Below are positions 25,368-33,143 of a stretch of 64,000 nucleotides of DNA, piece after piece. Each line of letters starts with the position of its first letter. The first letter of the stretch is position 1. Below the pieces are notes generated by a model. The model was given only the letters and a program-made list of their open reading frames with translations, did not search any database and had not been told where the DNA came from. This DNA is from Chlorobiota bacterium (GTDB lineage Bacteria; Bacteroidota; Ignavibacteria; Kapaibacteriales; NICIL-2), in NCBI GenBank assembly GCA_026415505.1, contig JAOAGY010000007.1, positions 1-64,000 on the forward strand, given 5' to 3'. A program made the position numbers and the translations under genes.

Positions 25368-26391
25368 ATCGGTGCGATTGCTCGCAGAACAGCCGCACCA
25401 GCTCGATGCTGGCGGCGACGTCGTCGCGATGGACCGATTCGACGACCGAGTGTGCGTAGCGACAGGGGATCGAAACGGTGCAAACAGGGATGCCGCTGCG
25501 TGCCAGTTGCATACCGCCGGCATCGGTGCCGCCGCGAGGGAGAATTTCCATCTGGTGTCGAATGCCGCTTTCTTCGGCGAGCGTTCGCAGAAATTCCACC
25601 AGCCGCGGATCGGAAATCGAGTAACTGTCCATGATCTTGATGGCAGTTCCCTCGCCGAGCCGCACGCACCAGTTCCGTTCTTCGATACCCGGAATATCAG
25701 CGGCGATCGTGATGTCGAGCGCGATGCCGATGTCCGGTTCCAAGCCGAACGCGGCGACTTTCGCACCACGGACACCGACTTCCTCTTGCACGGTGGCGAC
25801 TGCAACGATCGTATCCTGGCTCGACGAAAACCGCTTGAATGCTTCGATCATGACGTACACCCCGACGCGGTCGTCGAGCGTCTTGCCGGTGTAGAAGTTG
25901 CCCATCTCGATCAAGTCGCGTTCGAGCGTGACCGGATCGCCGATGCGAACAAGCTCGGCGACCTTGTCACCGGGCAAGCCGACGTCGATGAACATGTCTT
26001 CGAGCGGGACAGCTTTGGTGCGTTCTTCCGGTGTGGTAAAGTGCGTCGGCTTGGTGCCGAACACTCCCGGAATCCGCTCACGTCCGTGAACCCAAACGCG
26101 CTGCGCATCGAGCACACGCGGATCGAATCCGCCGAGCGGCTGCACGTAGAGGAAGCCTTCCTTGGTGATATGCCGCACCAGGAACGAAATCTCGTCCATG
26201 TGTGCGGCGAGCATGATCGTCCGTGGCGATTGGATTTTTCCCTTGCGGACGAAAAAGACGTTGCCCATCGGATCGGTGCGAACCTCGTCGGCATACGGCG
26301 AGAGTTCTTCGATCACGAGTGTGCGGAACTGGTGCTCCCGTCCCGGAGGCGCGGGAGTGTTGCACAGACGACGCAAAAGTTCGAACGACAT
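25354..26391 (-). CDS. M42 family metallo-aminopeptidase
   Basis: 345 residues from ATG 26391. Cytoplasmic, binuclear-metal peptidase of the glutamyl aminopeptidase/TET type. Metal and catalytic residues are visible: AAHMDEISF (His, Asp), GKTLDDRVG (bridging Asp), TVQEEVGVRGA (catalytic Glu-Glu), ALDITIAAD (Asp) and YAHSVVESVHRDD (His). GGTDAGGMQLARSGIP is also typical. Some M42 members act on oligopeptides and others were once called endoglucanases; the substrate is not determined. A 156-bp divergent gap separates it from mazG. Confidence 0.92.
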   Translation of the reverse strand: MSFELLRRLCNTPAPPGREHQFRTLVIEELSPYADEVRTDPMGNVFFVRKGKIQSPRTIMLAAHMDEISFLVRHITKEGFLYVQPLGGFDPRVLDAQRVWVHGRERIPGVFGTKPTHFTTPEERTKAVPLEDMFIDVGLPGDKVAELVRIGDPVTLERDLIEMGNFYTGKTLDDRVGVYVMIEAFKRFSSSQDTIVAVATVQEEVGVRGAKVAAFGLEPDIGIALDITIAADIPGIEERNWCVRLGEGTAIKIMDSYSISDPRLVEFLRTLAEESGIRHQMEILPRGGTDAGGMQLARSGIPVCTVSIPCRYAHSVVESVHRDDVAASIELVRLFCEQSHRFTLS

Positions 26392-26547
26392 CGCGTAGGC
26401 AAAAGTGGTGAAACCGTGACGGGTGCAATGGACGGATGGCATATCCGTACAATTGCGTATTGCGACGGGCACTGGTTGCACGCGAGTTTTGCATGCGGTG
26501 GTGTCCGGTCGCAACGATCGGTCCATCAACTCTGGAGCATTTCAACG

Positions 26548-27339
26548 ATGGCACATCCTGTTCCGAAACCGTCCGATCCCGCAGCGCTCGACGAGCAGTT
26601 CGTTGCGTTCGTCGAAATCGTGCGGCTGCTGCGCCGCCACTGTCCGTGGGATCGCGAGCAAACGCACGAGAGCATTTCGCATTTGCTCATCGAGGAATCG
26701 TACGAAACGCTCGATGCGATCGAACGCGGCGACGATGCCGAGTTCAAAAAAGAGCTGGGCGATTTGCTTCTGCACGTCGTCATGCACTCGGTCATCGCCG
26801 AAGAGCGCGGCGCATTCACCTTGCGCGACGTCATCGAGTACGTCGCCGAAAAACTCGTCCGACGCCATCCGCATGTTTTCGGTGACGTCGAAGCCGACCG
26901 TCCCGACCAGGTCATGCAAAACTGGGAGCGGCTCAAGATGCAGGAAGGGCGGGACTCGATCCTGTCGGGCGTACCCAAACATCTGCCGGCGCTTCTTCGG
27001 GCACAACGCATGCAGGAGAAAGCCGCGCATGTCGGCTTCGATTGGAAATCCCCCGACGACGTCTGGGACAAAGTCCGCGAGGAACTCTCCGAACTCCAAC
27101 GCGAGACCGATCCCGATGCGTTCGCAGCCGAGTTCGGCGACGTGCTCTTTGCGCTCGTCAATGCCGCGCGGCATGCTGGAATCGTTGCAGAGACGGCGTT
27201 ACAAAGCGCCAACGACAAGTTCCAACGTCGCTTCCGCTACATCGAGCAGCAAGCCCGCGAGCAGGGCGTTTCGCTGGCATCGGTCTCACTCGAACAGATG
27301 GACACGTGGTGGAACCAAGCAAAACGCGAGCAGTCGTAG
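26548..27339 (+). CDS. mazG: Nucleoside triphosphate pyrophosphohydrolase MazG
   Basis: Hydrolyses NTPs/dNTPs to the monophosphate and pyrophosphate, a housecleaning activity. 263 residues with two tandem MazG domains. The first has CPWDREQTHESISHLLIEESYETLDAI and KKELGDLLLHVVMH; the second has EELSELQ and EFGDVLFALVNAAR. The Mg-binding ExxE and ExxD pattern is intact in both. The start ATG has no Shine-Dalgarno. The 3' end overlaps the LCP gene if that begins at its GTG. Confidence 0.94.
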   Translation: MAHPVPKPSDPAALDEQFVAFVEIVRLLRRHCPWDREQTHESISHLLIEESYETLDAIERGDDAEFKKELGDLLLHVVMHSVIAEERGAFTLRDVIEYVAEKLVRRHPHVFGDVEADRPDQVMQNWERLKMQEGRDSILSGVPKHLPALLRAQRMQEKAAHVGFDWKSPDDVWDKVREELSELQRETDPDAFAAEFGDVLFALVNAARHAGIVAETALQSANDKFQRRFRYIEQQAREQGVSLASVSLEQMDTWWNQAKREQS

Positions 27340-28529
27340 CCGGCATGCTGTGGCTGGCGGTCGTCATCGCGCTCGTTTCGAGCGTGTATGCCGCAGCATT
27401 GCAGCGACACAAATCACCGCCCGCATCGAAGCCAGCAGCACCGGCGCCGCAATCTTCCGCCGACTTCGACGGTGAAACAACAGACGTAGAGCGCTATTGG
27501 GGACGCTCGGTGACGATTGCCATCAGCGGCATCGATTCGCGGTTGGGTGTCCGGCAGGCGCACGCCGATGCGAACCACGTGCTCCGCATTTGGCTCGATC
27601 GTGGTGCGATCGAAATCCTGAGCGTGCCGCGAGGAACGTATGCCGATGCGGGCTTTTCCTCGAAGGCGCTCAACATCATCGCCAACTATCGCGCTCGGAA
27701 AGGTCGTGCTGCTTACTTGCGCAAGCTTGCCGAGATGACCGGAGTCGGCAGGATCGACTACTACGTCGAGGTCGGCTTTTCGCAAGCCATGGGCATTTTC
27801 GAATTGCTCGGTTTCAAAGGCTCGGCAGCGACGACGCTTCACGTTCTGCGCACGCGCAAAGCATTCGGCATCGGCGACCATCAGCGGTGCTACAATCAAG
27901 CGCAGTTCATCCGGCAGATGATACTCAAGCATTTTCCGCGATCGGACGGCATGCTCGATGCCGTCGCGATTCGCACTGCGCTGGCACTCGCCGAAACCGA
28001 TCTCCGTTACGACGTCGTGCAAACGATATTGGCAGCGCTCCGTGCGAAGGGATTCCCACGCAGCGAGCGCGATGTGACGATCCGTCTCTGTCCCCGCCGT
28101 CACAAAACGCAGGATTTCGATTTGTCGTCGCAGGAAAAAATCGTCGCAACCGCGAAAAAACTCGATCGGCGGCTCAAAGCCAGCGGTGCGATGCCGCGCA
28201 AACCGATATTCCGTGTGGAAACCTACCAGCAGAAACTCCATCGCATGACGGTCGAAGCGGCGCGCAGTCTCGATCGTGGCAAACCTTCCCGCGCGATTGC
28301 ACTCTTGGAACGTCCATTCGAGCAGCGAGCCTGGTTGCAACTCCCCGACGAACGAGTTCGCGCGACGTACATGGAGCTCATTTCCTCGACGCTCATCGAA
28401 GCATACGAAGCCACAGGGCACGTGCTCAAAGCCGATGCTGTTCGCTATTTCTTGGCGCAGCTCGGCGTTCCCTCGCAATCGAGTTTGGGCGTTCGTGCCG
28501 ATCTGCCGGCAGGTCAGCTTCCGCCGTAG
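27309..28529 (+). CDS. LytR-CpsA-Psr (LCP) family protein
   Basis: 406 residues. One N-terminal membrane helix (MLWLAVVIALVSSVYAAAL) is followed by the LCP domain: ISGIDSRLGVRQAHADANHVLRI, SVPRGTYADAGF, and TGVGRIDYYVEVGFSQAM. These match the pyrophosphate-lipid site motifs (GxDxR, R/D, PRDT), but the usual PRD is PRG here. LCP proteins transfer undecaprenyl-linked glycopolymers to the envelope. The C-terminal 130 residues are helical and not recognised. Start GTG 27309 lies inside mazG; ATG 27345, 5 bp after the mazG stop, is an alternative. Confidence 0.82.
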   Translation: MEPSKTRAVVAGMLWLAVVIALVSSVYAAALQRHKSPPASKPAAPAPQSSADFDGETTDVERYWGRSVTIAISGIDSRLGVRQAHADANHVLRIWLDRGAIEILSVPRGTYADAGFSSKALNIIANYRARKGRAAYLRKLAEMTGVGRIDYYVEVGFSQAMGIFELLGFKGSAATTLHVLRTRKAFGIGDHQRCYNQAQFIRQMILKHFPRSDGMLDAVAIRTALALAETDLRYDVVQTILAALRAKGFPRSERDVTIRLCPRRHKTQDFDLSSQEKIVATAKKLDRRLKASGAMPRKPIFRVETYQQKLHRMTVEAARSLDRGKPSRAIALLERPFEQRAWLQLPDERVRATYMELISSTLIEAYEATGHVLKADAVRYFLAQLGVPSQSSLGVRADLPAGQLPP

Positions 28530-28559
28530 CTCACGGCGAGCTGCCAGCCGACGTGCTGG

Positions 28560-28567
28560 TATTTTTG
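28560..28567 (+). promoter_or_regulatory. Candidate promoter box for the M20 peptidase gene
   Basis: TATTTTTG matches TAnnTTTG and lies 33 bp before the GTG start at 28601, in the 71-bp gap after the LCP gene. Confidence 0.5.
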
Positions 28568-28600
28568 CCGGCGTGTCCAACGTATCGCTTCGAATTCCCG

Positions 28601-29971
28601 GTGAATCCCCACCAGTATGCTGCATCGCATCGTGATCGCTTCCTCGACGAACTGAAAACGTTCCTTCGCTTGCCGAGCATCAGCACGCTTTCCGAACACG
28701 CTGCCGATGTCGCCCGAGCCGCACAATGGCTCGCCGAGCATCTCCGTTCGATCGGACTCGATCGAGTCGAGATCGTCCCGACACCAGGGCATCCGATCGT
28801 GTACGCCGAGTGGATGGGTGCCGGTGCCGATGCTCCGACGCTGCTTTTCTACGGACACTACGATGTGCAGCCCGTCGATCCGCTCGATCAATGGCAATCG
28901 CCGCCGTTCGAGCCGACCGTGCGCGATGGAAAAATTTTCGCACGCGGCGCTACCGACGACAAAGGGCAAGTGTTTCTCGTCGTCAAAGCGATCGAATCGT
29001 GGCTTGCGTCGAGCGGTCGGTTGCCGTGCAACGTTCGGCTCGTCATCGAAGGAGAAGAAGAGATCGGCTCGACGCATTTGAGCGGTTTTCTCCAACAGCG
29101 TCGCCAGCAGCTCGCCTGCGATGCAGTGCTCGTGTGCGATACGGCGATGTTCGCCCCAGGTGTGCCGTCGCTGGTCTATGGATTGCGCGGTTTGGCGTAC
29201 CTGGAAGTGCACGTGCGCGGACCTCGCCGCGACTTGCACAGCGGTTCGTTCGGTGGAGCGGTCGTCAATCCTGCCAATGCGCTGGCACGCATCATCGCTG
29301 CATTGCACGACGAGCGTGGCGCAGTCGCGGTGCCGGGATTTTACGACGACGTTCGTCCGCTCGACGAGCAAGAACGCCGCTTGCTTGCATCGCTGCCGTT
29401 CGACGAAGAGGCATTCCGACGCGAACTGGAACTCGATGCGCTCGGCGGCGAAGAAGGCTACACCGTGCTCGAACGGCTCAGCGCGCGTCCGACGCTCGAT
29501 GTCAACGGCATCTGGGGTGGATTCATCGGCGAGGGTGCCAAAACTGTCCTTCCTGCCGAAGCTCACGCGAAAATTTCGATGCGGCTCGTGCCCGATCAAC
29601 GTCCCGACCGTATCGCGCAACTGGTCGCGCGGCATATCGAACGTATTGCACCAGCCGGCGTCCGGGTTCGTGTCGAGACGCTGCACGGTGCCGATCCGAT
29701 CTTGGTCGAACGCGATTCGAAGCCGATGCGTGCCGCTGCGCGTGCATTGGCACAGACGTTCGGTCGCGAGCCGGTCTATCAGCGCGAAGGTGGTTCGATT
29801 CCTGTCGTCGCCGAATTTCAGCGGCTCTTCGGCGTGCCGGTCGTGCTCATGGGATTCGGGTTGAACACCGACGGTGCACATTCGCCGAACGAGCATTTCC
29901 ATCTGGACAACTTCTACCGCGGCATCGAAGCGGTCGTGCGGTTTTTCGAGGAACTCGCCGGTGCGCACTGA
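28601..29971 (+). CDS. M20 family dipeptidase-like metallopeptidase
   Basis: 456 residues from GTG 28601 (VNPHQYAASHRDRFLDEL). Binuclear zinc peptidase of the carnosinase/PepV type. Metal and catalytic residues: FYGHYDVQPVDP (His, catalytic Asp), ARGATDDKGQ (bridging Asp), EGEEEIGS (catalytic Glu, metal Glu), VCDTAMF (Asp) and SPNEHFHLDN (His). The lid domain around GLRGLAYLEVHVRGPRRDLHSG is typical of this group. No signal peptide, so probably cytoplasmic dipeptide hydrolysis. The DMT transporter gene begins within its last 11 bp. Confidence 0.92.
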   Translation: MNPHQYAASHRDRFLDELKTFLRLPSISTLSEHAADVARAAQWLAEHLRSIGLDRVEIVPTPGHPIVYAEWMGAGADAPTLLFYGHYDVQPVDPLDQWQSPPFEPTVRDGKIFARGATDDKGQVFLVVKAIESWLASSGRLPCNVRLVIEGEEEIGSTHLSGFLQQRRQQLACDAVLVCDTAMFAPGVPSLVYGLRGLAYLEVHVRGPRRDLHSGSFGGAVVNPANALARIIAALHDERGAVAVPGFYDDVRPLDEQERRLLASLPFDEEAFRRELELDALGGEEGYTVLERLSARPTLDVNGIWGGFIGEGAKTVLPAEAHAKISMRLVPDQRPDRIAQLVARHIERIAPAGVRVRVETLHGADPILVERDSKPMRAAARALAQTFGREPVYQREGGSIPVVAEFQRLFGVPVVLMGFGLNTDGAHSPNEHFHLDNFYRGIEAVVRFFEELAGAH

Positions 29972-30848
29972 GGCGGGGAAGGAACTCGCGCTGGTCGGCA
30001 TCACGCTTTTGTGGGCAGGCACGTTTCTGCTCATCAAGCGCGCACTGCCTTATTGCGATCCGATCGCGTTCGTTGCACTGCGGTTCGCGCTGGCGACGCT
30101 GGCTGCAGTGCTCATTTGGCGCGGATCGATCGGTCTGCTCCGAAATCGCCGTCTTTTGCGGTACGGGATCGTGCTCGGCGTTAGCTATGCGCTCGGCTTT
30201 TACCTTCAAACGTGGGGACTGCAATACACCACGATCGCCCGAAGCGCTTTTTTCACCGGCACGTTCGTCGTGTTCGTTCCGCTGCTTCAACGGATTCTGT
30301 GGCGCAAACACCCGGCGGCGCCAGAATGGTGGGGTGTCGTGTTCGGTACGGCGGGAATCGGGTTGCTGTCGAGTCCCGATGCTGGGAGTCTCAACATCGG
30401 CGATGTCGCGACACTCGCCGGCGCTCTTGCGTGGTCGTACTACATGGGCTACATGAGCTACGCCGGCATCGAACAGCTCGGCGCGATGGGGACGGGAATG
30501 CTCGTTGTGCTGCAATGCGGCATCACTGCTGCGATCGGTGCCGTTGCCTATGCTGTCGGACGTGTCCATGGCAGTGCGCCTGTTGTCTGGAACGCCGATG
30601 TGGTGATCGCGTTGCTCTATACGAGCATTCTGGCATCGGTGGTGACGACATACGTGCAAACGCGCGTTCAGCCGGGCGTGTCGGCAGCGCGCGTGGCGTT
30701 GATTTTCGCCTTGGAACCGGTTTTCGCAACGCTGCTCGGTATCGTCGTGCATGGCGAACGGCTCCGCCTTCTCGAAGCGCTCGGTGCGACGTTCATCGTG
30801 ATCGCTGCAGCGTTGCCATCGCTCACGTCGGTGCGACAGTCGCAATGA
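29961..30848 (+). CDS. DMT superfamily (EamA) transporter
   Basis: 295 residues from GTG 29961, overlapping the M20 peptidase stop. About ten membrane helices form two EamA repeats; the first starts LVGITLLWAGTFLLIKRAL and the second GDVATLAGALAWSYYMGYM. The Pro-Gly-Val-SAARVALIFALEPVFATLLG stretch near the C-terminus is the conserved family end. Exports or imports a small metabolite; the substrate cannot be predicted. Confidence 0.9.
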   Translation: MRTEAGKELALVGITLLWAGTFLLIKRALPYCDPIAFVALRFALATLAAVLIWRGSIGLLRNRRLLRYGIVLGVSYALGFYLQTWGLQYTTIARSAFFTGTFVVFVPLLQRILWRKHPAAPEWWGVVFGTAGIGLLSSPDAGSLNIGDVATLAGALAWSYYMGYMSYAGIEQLGAMGTGMLVVLQCGITAAIGAVAYAVGRVHGSAPVVWNADVVIALLYTSILASVVTTYVQTRVQPGVSAARVALIFALEPVFATLLGIVVHGERLRLLEALGATFIVIAAALPSLTSVRQSQ

Positions 30849-31408
30849 CCAAAGACGAGATTCGGGCAGTCAAACTCGCCGAACGAGAAGCACTCGATCC
30901 CGCATTGCGTCGCGATTACTCGATCGCGATTGCCGAGCATCTGTGGGTGCAACGCGAGTACATCGCAGCGCGTGCAATTCATGTGTACGTGCCGATTCGC
31001 GGCGAGGTCGAAACCCGACCGATCGTCGAGCGTGCGTGGAAGGAGGGAAAGCGTGTCGTCGTGCCCCTCGTCGTGCGCGGCGAGCAAGAGCTTCGCCATG
31101 CATGGTACGACGAAGGCACACGGCTCGAACGCGGTGCTTACGGTATTCCGCAGCCGACATCGCCGGTGCTGCTCGGCGAGGACGAACTTGCAGCGCTGGC
31201 ACCGCTCGTGCTCGTGCCACTGGTGGCGTACAATCGTCGGCTATACCGACTGGGCTATGGCAAAGGCTACTACGATCGTTTTCTGGCGCGTGTGTCGCTG
31301 GTGCGTTTCGGATTGGCGTATGCCTTCCAGTACGCCGAATTTCCCACCGACGAGCACGACGTTCCGCTCGATGCCGTTGTTACCGAACTCGGAGTCGCAC
31401 GGCGATGA
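30845..31408 (+). CDS. 5-formyltetrahydrofolate cyclo-ligase
   Basis: ATP-dependent return of 5-formyl-THF to the active folate pool as 5,10-methenyl-THF. 187 residues. The key ATP-binding signature RLGYGKGYYDRFL is at about 139-151. The N-terminal helix, the VYVPIRGEVETRPIVERAW region and the C-terminal FPTDEHDVPLDAVVTE match the family. It overlaps the transporter before and the secreted protein after by ATGA. Confidence 0.93.
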   Translation: MTKDEIRAVKLAEREALDPALRRDYSIAIAEHLWVQREYIAARAIHVYVPIRGEVETRPIVERAWKEGKRVVVPLVVRGEQELRHAWYDEGTRLERGAYGIPQPTSPVLLGEDELAALAPLVLVPLVAYNRRLYRLGYGKGYYDRFLARVSLVRFGLAYAFQYAEFPTDEHDVPLDAVVTELGVARR

Positions 31409-32622
31409 GAGCGCTTTTGGCAATCCTTGCGATGGCGATCGGTGTACTGGCTCGTGGGCAGTGTACCGATGAACTGTTGCTCGACGGCAGCGAACCGCTC
31501 GTGCGCTCGGAGCTCGATTCGACCGGTCTGTGGTGGGCGATCGTTCAACCGTTCGCTGGGCAACAGCGACTCGTCGTCGGTGGCTACCGTGCGCCCGTAG
31601 CCGATCGCATCACCCCGCCGGCGATCTCGGCAGATGGCATGCATTGGGCTGCATGGCTACAGCGGGCTGGCACGTGGTTTTTGCTCGTCGATACGGTCGT
31701 GACATCGGTGCAGTGCGCATCGCCGGGCATCGTGCAATTCGCGCCGAATGCACCGGTGCTCGTCGTCTCGTGCATGGAAGGCGCGACAGAATTCCTCGCG
31801 CACCGAGGCTCGCAGTACACGATTGTCCGACGCGTCGGCGACGTCGTTCTTTCGCCCGATGGAACCACGTGCGCCTGGGTGGAGCGGGTCGAACGTCAGC
31901 AGCGACTGATGCTCGACGGTCGCGAGATTGCTGCGGGCGATGAGTTTCGCATCGGTGGCTTTTGGCACGACGGACGATTGCTCTATGCGCAGCGAGCCGG
32001 CGGTCAGTGGCGGATCGTCCGCGGCAGCGAAGAGCTCGCCGGTCCGTTCAACGACGTTCCCGCAGTCCTCGTCAACCGTTTCGGTACCGCAGCCGTCGTG
32101 CATGCAGTGTTGAACGATTGGCATTCGACGCTGCTCATCAGCGACGACTACGCACGCCCGCTGCCGAGTCAGCAGTACGAGAGACTGTGGTCGGTCGTTT
32201 TGCATCCCTGGTTGCCGCAATACGGTGCGGTAGGAGTGCGGCAGAACACGTACTACGTGATCCACACGGGCACCGAGTACGGCGTCGGACGCTACCCACT
32301 CGAGCAGGTGACGTTTACGCCCGATGGGAGCGAACTTTACGGCATCGGCTGCGACGTGGATTGTTTCATCGTGCTCGACGGTCAGCGAATTCAGCTCGGA
32401 CAAGATTTGAGCACCAAGCTCCGCATCGCACGCCGCCCGAAGTCGCACACCTTCGCCTACAGCACGCCGACGAACATGTTCGTTCGGCGACTCGACAAAA
32501 ACAGCTTCACCTACAGCCGTATGTGCGACGATGTTCAGCCGCCGATTTTCAACCGCCGACGCAATCGCTACGAGGCGCTCGGCACCGTGCAGGGGCGTTT
32601 GTATCTGCTGATTTGCCCCTAA
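31405..32622 (+). CDS. Secreted protein of unknown function
   Basis: I do not recognise this protein. 405 residues. A signal peptide (MRALLAILAMAIGVLARGQ) is followed by a repetitive, beta-rich body with recurring short units such as VVLSPDGTTCAWVER, FWHDGRLLYAQR and FTPDGSELYGIG, which look like propeller blades of the PD40/WD40 kind. Eight Cys are scattered through the body. A six- or seven-bladed periplasmic propeller is my guess. The start overlaps the cyclo-ligase gene by ATGA; the end overlaps the convergent peroxiredoxin gene by 4 bp. Confidence 0.75.
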   Translation: MRALLAILAMAIGVLARGQCTDELLLDGSEPLVRSELDSTGLWWAIVQPFAGQQRLVVGGYRAPVADRITPPAISADGMHWAAWLQRAGTWFLLVDTVVTSVQCASPGIVQFAPNAPVLVVSCMEGATEFLAHRGSQYTIVRRVGDVVLSPDGTTCAWVERVERQQRLMLDGREIAAGDEFRIGGFWHDGRLLYAQRAGGQWRIVRGSEELAGPFNDVPAVLVNRFGTAAVVHAVLNDWHSTLLISDDYARPLPSQQYERLWSVVLHPWLPQYGAVGVRQNTYYVIHTGTEYGVGRYPLEQVTFTPDGSELYGIGCDVDCFIVLDGQRIQLGQDLSTKLRIARRPKSHTFAYSTPTNMFVRRLDKNSFTYSRMCDDVQPPIFNRRRNRYEALGTVQGRLYLLICP

Positions 32623-33098
32623 GCGCTGAGAGCCTTGGTTTGGGCGATGACCTCGTCGTACGGCGGCTCGACAGCCGGCGATGGCGAGGCGATCCACATG
32701 TAGCGAATCGTTCCGCTGCCGTCGAGGATGAACACGGCGCGGTTGCTCGTGTGATAGCCTTCGAGTCCTGCGAGATTCTCGAACAGAACGCCGTATTGGC
32801 GCGATACTTGGCGATCGTAGTCCGACAGCAGCACAAATGGCAGCGAGTATTTTGCGGCGAATTCTTTGAGAACGAACGGTGGGTCCACGCTGATGCCGAT
32901 CACCTGGGCATTGGCTTCGGCGAAGCGCTGCATCGAGTCGCGCAAGGTGCACATCTCGGTGTCGCAAACGCCGGTGAATGCGCCCGGAAAGAATGCCAGG
33001 ACGATCGGTTTGCCGAGGAATTCGTCGAGCGAACGTTTGGTGCGCTCTTGATCGTAGAGTGTGAAGTTCGGTGCGCGATCGCCGATCGATAGTGCCAT
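32619..33098 (-). CDS. Peroxiredoxin (AhpC/TSA family, BCP/AhpE-like)
   Basis: Thiol peroxidase, 159 residues. The active site FFPGAFTGVCDTEMC gives peroxidatic Cys45 and a second Cys50 close by, which may resolve the disulfide. GISVDPPFVLKEFAAKYSLPF and YHTSNRAVFILD are conserved thioredoxin-fold elements. No signal peptide; cytoplasmic. A TAGTTTTG promoter box lies 35 bp before the ATG. Confidence 0.93.
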   Translation of the reverse strand: MALSIGDRAPNFTLYDQERTKRSLDEFLGKPIVLAFFPGAFTGVCDTEMCTLRDSMQRFAEANAQVIGISVDPPFVLKEFAAKYSLPFVLLSDYDRQVSRQYGVLFENLAGLEGYHTSNRAVFILDGSGTIRYMWIASPSPAVEPPYDEVIAQTKALSA

Positions 33099-33132
33099 TT
33101 TCGCTTCGCGAGATTGTTCAACAACTGCCGTG

Positions 33133-33140
33133 CAAAACTA
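33133..33140 (-). promoter_or_regulatory. Candidate peroxiredoxin promoter box
   Basis: On the minus strand, TAGTTTTG matches TAnnTTTG. It lies 34 bp upstream of the peroxiredoxin ATG and just before the divergent M1 peptidase start. Confidence 0.5.
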
Positions 33141-33143
33141 ACG

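Noticed and set aside
23678-25459. A 593-codon plus-strand frame overlapping accC in another frame
   Set aside because: Arg/Ser-rich translation typical of a frame shift in high-GC coding sequence; the biotin carboxylase frame has all family motifs.
28514-30037. A 507-codon minus-strand frame across the M20 peptidase
   Set aside because: No domain features, and the plus strand holds a complete metal site.
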